This document shows, piece after piece, positions 8,194-16,370 of a stretch of DNA of 64,000 nt. Both the position numbers and the translations under genes were made by a program. The notes under the pieces were generated by a model. The model worked only from the letters and a program-made list of their open reading frames with translations. It was not told the DNA's origin and ran no database searches. Numbering within the stretch: position 1 is the first letter of the stretch; each line of letters starts with the position of its first letter. The stretch covers positions 496,001 through 560,000 of the forward strand of contig CP170561.1 of the NCBI GenBank assembly GCA_042701975.1, read 5' to 3'. The stretch is from JAFALK01 sp042701975 (GTDB lineage: Bacteria; Pseudomonadota; Gammaproteobacteria; Burkholderiales; Burkholderiaceae_C).

Positions 8194-10310
8194 GTGGAGG
8201 CTCCTCCAAGTGTCGAGGGGGTCGAGATTTCGGGGTCGAGCGTCAGCCGCAGCTCGGCCAACGCGTGCAGGGCTTCGTGGGCATCGACGGAATCGGCGGC
8301 CAGCGGCGCGATCGTACGGATGGCGCTGTCGACACGGCGGCGCAGGCTGCTGCTCGCGGTCAGCGCCACGGGCGACTCGATGCGGCGGCGGTAGTGCAGC
8401 TCCACCGCGTCGAGTGCGGCTTGCAGCTTGCGCTGTGCCTCTTCCGGCAAGGCCGGCTTCTCGCGCTGCAGCATCACCGCGCTCAGGCCCACGCGCAGCT
8501 CGGGCAGGCCGTCCGTGCCGTGCAGGCCGGTGCTGCTGGCCAGGCGCGGCATCAGTTGGCCCAGGCGGTCGATCATGCGGCTGCGCAGCTCGTCGATGTC
8601 GCTGCTCTGGCGGCCGGAGGCCGTGCGGGCCAGGTCGCTCCAGGTGGCGTGCAGCAGGCGGCGCAGGCTCAAGCTTGCGCCGAAGGGCCGGGTGAGCAGC
8701 GTCCACACGAGCGCGAGCAGGCTGCCCGCCGCGCTGGACAGGCTGCTGTTGACGAAGAGGCCGAAGTCGGCGTTGTAGGCCTCGCTCAGGCTCAGGCCGG
8801 TGGCGAGCGTGACGGTCAGGCCCATGGCCAGGACGCCGAAGGCGGGCCGCGCCACCAGGGTGCCGATGAAGAGGAAGATCGGCGCCAGCGCCAGCGCCAG
8901 CGTCTCGAACTCGTGCACGGCCGGCAGCACGATGAACAGCAAGACCAGGCCGATCACCAGGCACAGCGCGTTGGCGATGACAAAGGCCATCTGCGCCGGC
9001 GCGGGTTCATCCTGGGCTGCGAAGAAGCAGGAGGTGACGGCGCACATGATCACCATGCCGGCGCCATCGTTCCAGCCGCTGAAGATCCACATCATGCAGG
9101 CAAGGAAGGTCACCGTGCTGACCGACAGCGCCGAGAAGATCTGCATGCCGCGGTCGTGGTGGCGCACCGAGGGGCTGAAGGTCCAGCGCTCGTAGGCCGG
9201 GATCCAGCGCGGGTCCAGGCGCCCTTCGCCCATCATGCGCTGCAGCGCCTGGCCGTCGCGCCACAGCTGCACCAGGCCCTCCAGGCGCTTCATCACATGG
9301 CGGCGCAGCAGGCCTTCCCAGCTGAGGCCCGGACCATGCTCCAGCGCGAGTTCGCGCAGGCGCTGCTGCAGGTACTCGCCTCGAGCATCGGCTTCAGCCG
9401 AGGGCGGCGCGGCCACCCAGTCGGCGATCGCATCCATCTTCTCGCCCAGCTCTTCGGGCACGCCACTCGGCGATGCGCGCAGCGCGCGCACGGCAGTGCT
9501 CAGCGACGACAGCGTGGGCAGCAGGAGCCCCAGGCGCATGCGCAGCTCACGGGCCATGCGCACAAGATCCACACTGTCGTGGTCGTAGCGCAGGTGGCTG
9601 ATGAACTGGTCCAGCGCCAGCACGTCGGCCGCCAGGCGGTGGCTGCTGACCATCGTGGCCGCATCGCGCGGCGTGCCGCTGGCTTCGCTGCGCAGCAGGC
9701 CCGTGGCCCAGCGACCGGCATCGCCCAGCCAGGCCCGAAAGCGCGCCTGCAGCACCGGCGCCGCCTTGCCCGGCAGGATCAGCGAGGACACCAGGCTGGC
9801 GCTGACGATGCCCAGCAGGATCTCCTCGCTGCGCGACACGGCGAAGGGAAAAACCTGGTCCGGCGCCTGCACCATGGGCAGCGCGATCATCGGCAGCGTG
9901 TAGGCCGAGAGCATGTAGACGTAGTTGCTCGGCAACCGGTCGAGAAAGGACAGATACAGCAGCGTGCCGGTCCACACCGAGATGAAGGCGCTGAGCAGGA
10001 TTGGCATGTCCACCAGCAGCGGCAACACCAGCACGGCGGCAGTGGCACCGATCAGCGTGCCGACGATGCGGTACAGGCCCTTGGAGCGCGTGGCGCCGGT
10101 CAGCGCGTTGGAGACGATGTAGGCCGTGGCAAAGGCCCAGTAGGGCCGCGGCAGGCCGATGGCCAGTGACACGTAAAAGGCCAGCAGCGCGGCAACGAAG
10201 GTCTTGGCCGAGAGCAGCCATTCGCGCGCCGTCGGCAGGTGGCGGTTCAGCGCGTCGAGACGATCACCGATGCGTTCGGTGAGGGGCCTGGTGGCGAGTG
10301 CTTGCGTCAT
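8190..10310 (-). CDS. FUSC-family (AaeB-like) inner-membrane exporter
   Basis: The 706-residue protein has two blocks of membrane helices (about residues 35-185 and 395-520), each followed by a soluble helical domain, the standard FUSC/AaeB/YccS architecture. AaeB-type proteins export aromatic carboxylic acids using the proton gradient. The start MTQALATRP was chosen because its ATG overlaps the restored LysR stop (TGA at 10307-10309), giving an ATGA junction. Because of the frameshift in the LysR gene, the frame is open far upstream of this start, which could mislead start calling. Confidence 0.9.
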   Translation of the reverse strand: MTQALATRPLTERIGDRLDALNRHLPTAREWLLSAKTFVAALLAFYVSLAIGLPRPYWAFATAYIVSNALTGATRSKGLYRIVGTLIGATAAVLVLPLLVDMPILLSAFISVWTGTLLYLSFLDRLPSNYVYMLSAYTLPMIALPMVQAPDQVFPFAVSRSEEILLGIVSASLVSSLILPGKAAPVLQARFRAWLGDAGRWATGLLRSEASGTPRDAATMVSSHRLAADVLALDQFISHLRYDHDSVDLVRMARELRMRLGLLLPTLSSLSTAVRALRASPSGVPEELGEKMDAIADWVAAPPSAEADARGEYLQQRLRELALEHGPGLSWEGLLRRHVMKRLEGLVQLWRDGQALQRMMGEGRLDPRWIPAYERWTFSPSVRHHDRGMQIFSALSVSTVTFLACMMWIFSGWNDGAGMVIMCAVTSCFFAAQDEPAPAQMAFVIANALCLVIGLVLLFIVLPAVHEFETLALALAPIFLFIGTLVARPAFGVLAMGLTVTLATGLSLSEAYNADFGLFVNSSLSSAAGSLLALVWTLLTRPFGASLSLRRLLHATWSDLARTASGRQSSDIDELRSRMIDRLGQLMPRLASSTGLHGTDGLPELRVGLSAVMLQREKPALPEEAQRKLQAALDAVELHYRRRIESPVALTASSSLRRRVDSAIRTIAPLAADSVDAHEALHALAELRLTLDPEISTPSTLGGAST

Positions 10311-11240
10311 GATGCCCGCCCGGCCAGCCAGGGGTCGCTGTCGTCGTCCGGAAAGACCTCGAACAAGAAGTCGAGGAAGGCGCGCGTCTTGGCCGGCACG
10401 TACTTGCGCGAGGGCATGGCGGCAAAGACCGAGATCTCGAACAGATGCCAGCCCGGCAGTACCCGCTCGAGCCTGCGCTCGGCGATCGCCTGTGCCGCGG
10501 CATAGCTCGGCATCGCGCTGATGCACAGGCCGGCCGTCGTTGCCGAGAGGGCAATGTCCATGTGCGTGGTGGACAGGGGTGGGTTGCTCATTGTGACCCG
10601 GTAGGGCTGCGTTCCGGCGGGGGGAACCCCGGTCCGGATGCAGGGTCATGCCCTGCGCCAGCGGCGTGGCCATGACCTCGTGCTCCTGCAGCTCCTCGGG
10701 CGCGGCCGGGCGGCCGTGGCGCGCGAGGTAGCCGGGCGATGCGCACAGGATCATGTGCGAGCGAGCGAGCCGCCGCGCCACGAACTCGCCCTCGACATTG
10801 CCGCGCGCGGTGATCAGGCTGACGTCAAAGCTCTCGTCCAGCGATTCGACCGGACCGGGCGCTGACAGGCCCACCGTCAGCTTCGGGTAGCGGCGCCTGA
10901 AGCCGATCAGCAGCGGCGCCAGCTGGTGCGTGGCAAAGGCCGAAGGCGCCAGCACCTTCAGATGGCCGCTGAGCGTCTGGCTGCTCGAACGCACCGAGGC
11001 CTCGGCCTCTTCCAGGTCGGCCAGCGCGCGCCGCACCTGCTCCAGATAGGACTCACCGGCCTCGGTCAGCACCAGCTTGCGCGTGGTGCGGTTGATGAGC
11101 CGCGCGCCGACGTGGGCTTCCAAGTCGTTGATCAGCCGCGTGACCACGGAGGGCGACAGGCCCATCTCGCGCGCCGCGGCGGCGAAGCCCTGCAGGTCGA
11201 TGACCTTGCAGAAGGCCTGGAGGCTGTGGAGTCGGTCCAT
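10307..11240 (-). pseudogene. LysR-family regulator, frameshifted at a C6 run
   Basis: Residues 1-210 (MDRLHSLQAF, LysR winged helix, start of the effector domain) are read from 11240. The rest of the effector domain (GTQPYRVTMSNPPL to LAGRAS) is read in the +1 frame and ends at 10307. The switch falls in a run of six Gs on the plus strand (10619-10624, six Cs in the gene). Five Cs would restore a normal regulator of about 310 residues whose TGA overlaps the FUSC ATG. As given, the N-terminal frame has no stop and runs straight into FUSC. It may be a real mutation, a switchable tract or a sequencing error. The restored protein would control the efflux operon. Confidence 0.8.
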
Positions 11241-11246
11241 TGTGGC

Positions 11247-11275
11247 TTGCGCAATAACTCTTGAATTGAGCGCAA
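11247..11275. promoter_or_regulatory. Inverted repeat, candidate LysR-type operator
   Basis: TTGCGC at 11247-11252 is mirrored exactly by GCGCAA at 11270-11275, with a 17-base AT-rich spacer. It lies 7 bp upstream of the LysR start codon, where autoregulatory LysR operators normally sit. Binding is inferred from position and symmetry only. Confidence 0.4.
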
Positions 11276-11325
11276 TTTTCTGCCGCGACCTCTTCAGGCA
11301 CAACGGCAGCCGAGACAATGGATTG

Positions 11326-11340
11326 TTGCCATAACGGCAA
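11326..11340. promoter_or_regulatory. Inverted repeat TTGCC-N5-GGCAA
   Basis: The perfect 5-base arms extend imperfectly outward (7 of 9 bases pair). The repeat sits between the LysR gene and the MBL hydrolase gene, 15 bp before the first possible ATG of the latter (11355). It may be a second LysR site or an operator for the MBL gene. Confidence 0.35.
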
Positions 11341-11387
11341 TAACTAGCAGATCCATGCGGATTCGCCAAACATGCGACAGTTGGCCC

Positions 11388-12497
11388 ATGAGATCCCTCG
11401 GCAAGAAACCCGCCGGCGCGCGCCTCGAGCGCGTGCAGGCCTCGCCCCAGTGGCGCGAAGGCGCGTTCCGCAACGCGCCGCCCATCCTCCCCGGCCTCAA
11501 GGACCCGAACACGCCGATGCCCTCGATCGGCGAATTCCTGTGCGGCGGCGAACGGCGCGTGCCCACCGGCCCGCTGCCGCTGCTGGACCCGCGCGAGCGC
11601 TGGCTGCGCACGCCCGACACCGGCCTGCGCGCCACCTGGCTGGGTCACTCGACCGTGTTGCTGGAGATCGGCGGCCTGCGCTTGCTGACCGATCCGGTCT
11701 GGGGGCCGCGGGCCTCGCCCTCGCGCCTGGTCGGCCCGAAGCGCTTCCAGCCCGCGCCCATCAAGCTGGCCGAGTTGCCGCACATCGACGCGATCGTGCT
11801 TTCGCACGATCACTACGACCACCTCGACTACCCGACCGTGCGCGCGCTGGCCAAGGTCGGCGTGCCCTTCATCACATCGCTGGGCGTGGGTGCGCACCTG
11901 GAAGCCTTCGGCGTGGCGCCGCAGAACATCCATGAGCTGGACTGGTGGGAGTCTTTCGAGATGCAGGGCGTGCGCGTCACGGCAGCGCCTTCGCAGCATT
12001 TCTCGGGCCGCGGCCTCAAGGATCGCAACGCCACGCTGTGGTCCTCGCTGGTCGTGCGCAGCGACAAGCATGCGGTCTTCTTCAGCGGCGACACCGGCCT
12101 GACCGAGCAGTTCAAGACGATTGCCGAGAGGCTCGGCCCCTTCGACCTGATCCTGCTGGAGGTGGGCGCCCATCACCCGGCCTGGGGCGACATCCACCTC
12201 GGGCCGCACAACGCGCTGCAGGCTTTCGACTGGCTCAACCCGGGCAAGCAAGCCCTGCTGCTGCCGGTGCATTGGGGCACGTTCTCGCTGGCCCTGCACC
12301 CCTGGGACGAGCCGGCCGAGACCCTGCTGGCCGAAGCCGGCGACCGCCGCCTGCTGATGCCGCGCCTGGGCGAGGCCGTCGAACCCGCGCAGGCCGGCGA
12401 GGTGCAGCCCTGGTGGCGCGGCATCGACCCCGCCGGCAGCAGTGCCCAGCCCGAGCCACTGGTGCTGGCCAAGGAAGCGCCCTGGCCGCTCGATTGA
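11388..12497 (+). CDS. MBL-fold metallo-hydrolase (UlaG/NAPE-PLD-like)
   Basis: This protein of 369 residues has the metallo-beta-lactamase fold: GHSTVLLEIGG strand, HDHYDHLD metal motif near residue 140, a further His in PSQHFSGRG, FFSGDTG with the bridging Asp, and terminal VHWGTF. The pattern is that of UlaG/NAPE-PLD-like hydrolases acting on phosphodiester or lactone bonds. The substrate is unknown. An in-frame ATG at 11355 would add 11 residues; neither start has a strong ribosome-binding site. The gene is transcribed divergently from the LysR/efflux operon. Confidence 0.85.
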   Translation: MRSLGKKPAGARLERVQASPQWREGAFRNAPPILPGLKDPNTPMPSIGEFLCGGERRVPTGPLPLLDPRERWLRTPDTGLRATWLGHSTVLLEIGGLRLLTDPVWGPRASPSRLVGPKRFQPAPIKLAELPHIDAIVLSHDHYDHLDYPTVRALAKVGVPFITSLGVGAHLEAFGVAPQNIHELDWWESFEMQGVRVTAAPSQHFSGRGLKDRNATLWSSLVVRSDKHAVFFSGDTGLTEQFKTIAERLGPFDLILLEVGAHHPAWGDIHLGPHNALQAFDWLNPGKQALLLPVHWGTFSLALHPWDEPAETLLAEAGDRRLLMPRLGEAVEPAQAGEVQPWWRGIDPAGSSAQPEPLVLAKEAPWPLD

Positions 12498-12524
12498 GCC
12501 CGCGATCAACAACAAACCGCCCGT

Positions 12525-12553
12525 TTGAACCGATGTAGGACGGCCGGGAATAC
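12525..12553 (+). promoter_or_regulatory. Candidate ECF-type promoter of the sigma operon
   Basis: TTGAACC at 12525-12531 has the AAC core of ECF -35 elements. After 11 bases comes GCCGGG (12543-12548) and AATAC (12549-12553), 20 bp before the sigma gene ATG. The same combination occurs at 15840-15871 and, on the other strand, at 30062-30093. Autoregulation by the downstream sigma factor is inferred from this recurrence. Confidence 0.55.
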
Positions 12554-12573
12554 ATGCGGAGGAGAATCCACGC

Positions 12574-13212
12574 ATGTTCAACCGGATCCTGCGCAAGACG
12601 AAGCAGCCGGGCGATCCCAATGAAAAGGGAGCGCCGACCGGCGCCGCTTCCGATGCCGCGGAAATGTTCATCTTCCAGGGCGTCCGGCAGGGCCGGCAGA
12701 AGTCTTTCGAAGACCTCTACCGCCTCTACCACCCGCGGCTGCAGCGCTTCTTGCAGCACATGATCCGCCATGGCGATGCCGTGGTGGAAGAGGTGCTGAA
12801 CGACACGATGCTGGTCGTCTGGCGCCGGGCCGACGCCTTCGACGGGCGCAGCAAGCTGTCCACCTGGATCTTCGGCATCGCCTACCGCAAGGCGCTCAAG
12901 GCGCTGTCGCGGCAGGATCTGCCGGTCGACGACTCCGACCTGCCCGAGGTCGAGGATCCGGCGCCCGGCCCCGAGCCGCTGATGAACTTCATCCAGCAGC
13001 GCCGGCGCCTGCAAGAAGCGATGAGCGCGCTGAGCGTGGATCACCGCACCGTGGTCGAGCTCTGCTACTTCCACGACATGAGCCACGCGGAGATCGCCGA
13101 GATCGTGGGCTGTCCGCCCGAGACCGTGAAGACGCGGATGTTCTATGCGCGCCGCCGCCTGCGCGCACTGTTGCAAGACCTGGGCGAGCAAGCGCCAGGA
13201 GAATCGTCATGA
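12574..13212 (+). CDS. ECF RNA polymerase sigma factor
   Basis: The 212-residue protein has sigma region 2 (about residues 35-105, SFEDLYRLYHPRLQRFL and DAFDGRSKLSTWIFGIAYR) and sigma region 4 (about 145-200, HAEIAEIVGCPPETVKTRM). Regions 1 and 3 are absent, as in ECF factors. A strong ribosome-binding site (GGAGGAGA) precedes the ATG. The stop overlaps the next ATG (13209-13212), giving coupled synthesis with its anti-sigma factor. A likely autoregulatory promoter lies 20 bp upstream. Confidence 0.93.
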   Translation: MFNRILRKTKQPGDPNEKGAPTGAASDAAEMFIFQGVRQGRQKSFEDLYRLYHPRLQRFLQHMIRHGDAVVEEVLNDTMLVVWRRADAFDGRSKLSTWIFGIAYRKALKALSRQDLPVDDSDLPEVEDPAPGPEPLMNFIQQRRRLQEAMSALSVDHRTVVELCYFHDMSHAEIAEIVGCPPETVKTRMFYARRRLRALLQDLGEQAPGESS

Positions 13213-13835
13213 GCAATGTAGTTGTCCCCATCGAAACCGATCTCCACCAGGCCGTGCTGGCCCTGCTGCCCTGGTACACCGGCAATCGCCTGGCCGGCGA
13301 GGAGCTGAGCCTGGTGCGTGAGCATCTGCAGCACTGCGCCGCCTGCCGCGCCGAGCTGGAAGCCGAACGCTCGCTGCAGGCCGTGCTGGCCGACAGCCGC
13401 GAAGAGCCCATCGCCGATACCGAGGCTGCACTGCGCCGGATGCGCGGGCTCATCAAGGCGCAATCGCCCGAGCAACCCAAGCGCGGCTGGATGCCCTGGG
13501 CATTGGGCCTGCAGGGCGTGGCCATTGCCGCCTTGGTCGTGGTGGTGGCGCGGCCTTCGCTGGAAGCGCCGCAGGCGGAGTACAAGGGCCTGTCTGCGCC
13601 GGTGGCCAACGGCGCGGCACCGCAGGCCGAGACGCTGGTGATGTTCCGCCCCGGCGCCAACGAGCCAAGCATCCGCAAGGCGCTGCTGGCGCACCACGCC
13701 ACGATCATCGGCGGACCGACGGAAAGCGGCGCCTACCGGCTGCACCTGCCGGGTGGTGCGAAGGCGCTGGCCGCGCTGCGGGCCGAAAGCGTCGTGACGC
13801 TGGCCGAATCACTCGACCCCGCGCCGCAGCCCTGA
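13209..13835 (+). CDS. Zinc-binding anti-sigma factor with periplasmic pro-domain-like tail
   Basis: This 208-residue protein has an N-terminal zinc anti-sigma motif (His39-x3-Cys43-x2-Cys46), then one membrane helix (about residues 97-117). A periplasmic tail of about 80 residues (LVMFRPGANEPSIRKALL to VVTLAESL) resembles the inhibitor-I9/subtilase pro-domain fold. The cytoplasmic part should hold the ECF factor inactive. The tail is notable because the next gene encodes a subtilase, so the tail could be recognised by that protease. The gene overlaps the sigma gene by 4 bases and the protease gene by 1 base. Confidence 0.85.
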   Translation: MSNVVVPIETDLHQAVLALLPWYTGNRLAGEELSLVREHLQHCAACRAELEAERSLQAVLADSREEPIADTEAALRRMRGLIKAQSPEQPKRGWMPWALGLQGVAIAALVVVVARPSLEAPQAEYKGLSAPVANGAAPQAETLVMFRPGANEPSIRKALLAHHATIIGGPTESGAYRLHLPGGAKALAALRAESVVTLAESLDPAPQP

Positions 13836-15112
13836 TGCCGAGAACGACGATGAAGCACCTGCTTCGCCTTGCGCTGCTGGCCATCGCCGCCTGGTTCGTC
13901 GATCCGGGCGTGATGGCGCAGGCCACTTCGGAAGAAGCGTCCGCGCTCACGCCGCCGCGCCAGATCCTCGTCATGTTGAACCTGCCGCGCCCGCACTACC
14001 GGCCCGACAGCAGCTATGCCGGCCACTACGGCGACAGCGTTGGCCTGCAGGCGCGCAAGCGCACGGCCGCCGACCTGGCCCGCGAATACAAGCTCGAACT
14101 GCAGGACGAATGGCCGATGCCAATGGCCGGTGTCGATTGCTTCGTCATGCTGGTGCCGGAGAACAGCAGCCGCACGCCGGTCGAGCTCGCCAAAGCCATC
14201 TCGGCAGACAAGCGTGTGGCCTGGGCACAGGCCGAGAAGCTCTACCGGGGCCAAGGTTCCCAGGGTGCCGAAATGCCTCGCCAGGGGGCCCGCGAGAGCA
14301 AGACGCTCTACCCCACCCAGCCCGCCGCCGCGCAATGGCACCTGACCGATCTGCACACGCTGGCCACAGGCCGCGGCACACGCGTGGCCGTGATCGACAG
14401 CGGCGTCTCCAGCGAGCATCCCGATCTGATGGGCCAGGTGGTGCTCAACGAGAACTTCGTGGACGGCCGGCCGCTGCTGGGCGAATCGCACGGCACAGCC
14501 GTGGCCGGCATCATCGCCGCGCGCGCTGACAACCGGCAGGGCATCCTCGGCGTGGCGCCGCGCGCCAGCCTTCTGGCCCTGCGCGCGTGCTGGCAGGAAG
14601 CAACGCTCACGCTGTGCACCACGCTGAGCCTGGCCAAGGCCCTGCACGAAGCCATCCAGCAGCGCGCCGAGATCATCAACATGAGCCTGGGCGGGCCAGA
14701 TGATCGCCTGCTGGGCCGCCTGATCGACGAAGCCCTGCTGCGCGGCATCACGGTCGTGGCCGCCGTGGGCGAAGAGGGTTCGCGCTTCCCCGCCAGCCAT
14801 GCCGGCGTGCTGGCCGTGGGCAGCACGCCGCCACTGCCCAAGGGTGCGGTGCTTGCGCCGGGGCGCGACGTGCCAACCACGGCGCCCAACGGCGGTTGGA
14901 CGCTGGTGAACGGATCCTCCTTCGCCTCCGCGCACGCAGCCGGCCTCGTGGCCCTGTTGCGCGAGCTGGGCAGCGGGCAGCCGGCGAGTCTGGGCAAGGC
15001 GCTGGTGGTCGATGCCAGCGGCCGCATTGACACCTGCGCAACGCTCGCGCGTCGCGCACGCACCACCTCTTCATCCTGCGGAGCGACGACTCTGGGGCAA
15101 ACTTCGGAGTAA
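13835..15112 (+). CDS. S8 family serine peptidase (subtilase), secreted
   Basis: The 425-residue protein has a signal peptide (about 1-28) and a pro-region of about 130 residues. The catalytic triad is Asp188 (VAVIDSGV), His219 (SHGTAVAG) and Ser362 (NGSSFASAH). The segment that normally reads AAxGNxG reads AAVGEEG, placing Glu313 where subtilases have the oxyanion-hole Asn; low or unusual activity is possible. Its ATG overlaps the anti-sigma stop and its TAA overlaps the next ATG (TAATG), so it belongs to the sigma operon and is a candidate partner in signal transduction. Confidence 0.88.
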   Translation: MPRTTMKHLLRLALLAIAAWFVDPGVMAQATSEEASALTPPRQILVMLNLPRPHYRPDSSYAGHYGDSVGLQARKRTAADLAREYKLELQDEWPMPMAGVDCFVMLVPENSSRTPVELAKAISADKRVAWAQAEKLYRGQGSQGAEMPRQGARESKTLYPTQPAAAQWHLTDLHTLATGRGTRVAVIDSGVSSEHPDLMGQVVLNENFVDGRPLLGESHGTAVAGIIAARADNRQGILGVAPRASLLALRACWQEATLTLCTTLSLAKALHEAIQQRAEIINMSLGGPDDRLLGRLIDEALLRGITVVAAVGEEGSRFPASHAGVLAVGSTPPLPKGAVLAPGRDVPTTAPNGGWTLVNGSSFASAHAAGLVALLRELGSGQPASLGKALVVDASGRIDTCATLARRARTTSSSCGATTLGQTSE

Positions 15113-15819
15113 TGCCGCCCGCAACTCCGATCCGCAGCAAATCCACTGCATGCTTGGCCTGGCTCTTGATGAGCATGACGCCCTCGGCCCAGGCCGAGAT
15201 GGGCGGCACCGTGGCCGTGCAGTCGGATGCGCGCGAGCGTGGGCTCTCCTACAGCCGGGACAAGCCGCAAGGCCAGGTCACGATCGCCTATGACGGCAGC
15301 GCCGGCTGGTACGGCGGCGGCCTGCTGACGCGAACCGAGTTCGCGCCGAACCACAGCAGCACGCTGGCGCGTGCCTACCTGGGCCGCGTCGTTCCCCTGG
15401 TGTCCGGCCTGGATGCCGAAGCCGGTGTGCAATACAACCACTACGCTTCGATAACGCGTTATGACTACGGAGAGGCCTACGCCGGCCTGCTGGGCGAACG
15501 CTGGTCGGCGCGCCTGCATTTCTCCAACGACTACTACGGCAATGGCCGGCGCAGCGTCTACGGCGAGCTCAACTTCAACTGGCCGCTGCGCCCTGCGCTG
15601 ATGGGCATTGCGCACGTGGGCGCCCTCAACGGGCCCGGCGGCGAATACCCGTCGTCGCACGGCAATACGCGCTACGACGCCCGCCTCGGCCTGGGCTGGC
15701 AGTTGCAGCCCTTCGAGCTGCAGCTCTCGTGGGTTACCGTGAGCCCCGGCGGCCCTTTCACCTGGACGACCGAGCGTCGCCGCAACACCGTCGTGCTGGG
15801 CCTCTCCGCCAGCTTCTGA
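15112..15819 (+). CDS. TorF-like putative outer-membrane porin
   Basis: The 235-residue protein has a signal peptide (about residues 1-28, ending PSAQA). The rest is beta-strand-rich with aromatic strand ends and closes on VVLGLSASF, a typical outer-membrane-barrel C-terminus ending in Phe. The GGTVAVQSDARERGLSYSRDKP segment (split as GGTVAVQSDARERG and LSYSRDKP) resembles the TorF putative-porin family. Coupling to the subtilase gene (TAATG at 15110-15114) makes it the last gene of the sigma operon. The substrate is unknown. Confidence 0.65.
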   Translation: MPPATPIRSKSTACLAWLLMSMTPSAQAEMGGTVAVQSDARERGLSYSRDKPQGQVTIAYDGSAGWYGGGLLTRTEFAPNHSSTLARAYLGRVVPLVSGLDAEAGVQYNHYASITRYDYGEAYAGLLGERWSARLHFSNDYYGNGRRSVYGELNFNWPLRPALMGIAHVGALNGPGGEYPSSHGNTRYDARLGLGWQLQPFELQLSWVTVSPGGPFTWTTERRRNTVVLGLSASF

Positions 15820-15839
15820 TCGCCGCTTTCTGAATCGGC

Positions 15840-15871
15840 TTGAACCGCCTGTGCCGGTGCCGGGACATACC
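15840..15871 (+). promoter_or_regulatory. Candidate ECF-type promoter of the cytochrome/radical SAM operon
   Basis: TTGAACC at 15840-15846, 12 bases, GCCGGG at 15859-15864, then ACATACC at 15865-15871. The same elements with 11-base spacing precede the sigma gene at 12525. It lies 28 bp upstream of the lipoprotein ATG at 15900, which has its own site TTTGGAGGT. Confidence 0.55.
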
Positions 15872-15899
15872 GGCACTCAAGGCTGGTTTGGAGGTCCCG

Positions 15900-16370
15900 A
15901 TGAAGTGGGTAGGAATGCGAGGGCGCGCAGCCCTGTGTCTGTGGATCGCCATGGTTGGCACCGTCGCTTTGATCGGCGGTTGCGGCGGCGGCAGCGGCGC
16001 CGGTCTCGATGCCAACGGCCGTCCCATCGGTGAAGGCGCAGACCCCGGCGGCCCGCTCCTGCCGAACTACGCCTCCATCCAGTCGCACGTGTTCACGCCG
16101 ATCTGCTCGGTCTGCCATGCAGGCGGATCGGCGCCGCAGGGGCTGCGCCTTGATGCGAGCAACGCCTATGCGATGACGGTGGGCGTCTCCAGCGCGGAAG
16201 TGCCTTCGATCCTGCGCATCAAGCCCGGTGATCCGGACAACAGCTACCTGATCCAGAAGATCGAAGGCCACGCCTCGGTCGGCGCGCGCATGCCCTACGG
16301 CGGCCCGTATCTCGATGCCGCCACCATCGCCATGATCCGCCAGTGGATCGCCAACGGAGCGGTGCAATGA
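15900..16370 (+). CDS. c-type cytochrome lipoprotein
   Basis: This 156-residue protein has a lipoprotein signal (LIGGC, Cys28) followed by a glycine-rich linker. A single haem-binding CxxCH lies at 69-73 (CSVCH) in the context FTPICSVCHAGG, typical of planctomycete-type or DHH-type small cytochrome domains. A late MPYGG motif could give the axial Met. The ATG at 15900 is preceded by GGAGGT at ideal spacing; an upstream TTG in the same frame at 15840 coincides with the promoter and is rejected. The TGA overlaps the next ATG (16367-16370). Confidence 0.83.
   Translation: MKWVGMRGRAALCLWIAMVGTVALIGGCGGGSGAGLDANGRPIGEGADPGGPLLPNYASIQSHVFTPICSVCHAGGSAPQGLRLDASNAYAMTVGVSSAEVPSILRIKPGDPDNSYLIQKIEGHASVGARMPYGGPYLDAATIAMIRQWIANGAVQ

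Noticed and set aside
8190..12671. A 1493-codon minus-strand open frame
   Set aside because: It joins FUSC, the out-of-frame end of LysR and non-coding sequence antisense to the MBL gene. Internal starts and family lengths show separate genes; only the 8190-11240 part is of interest, as the frameshift product.
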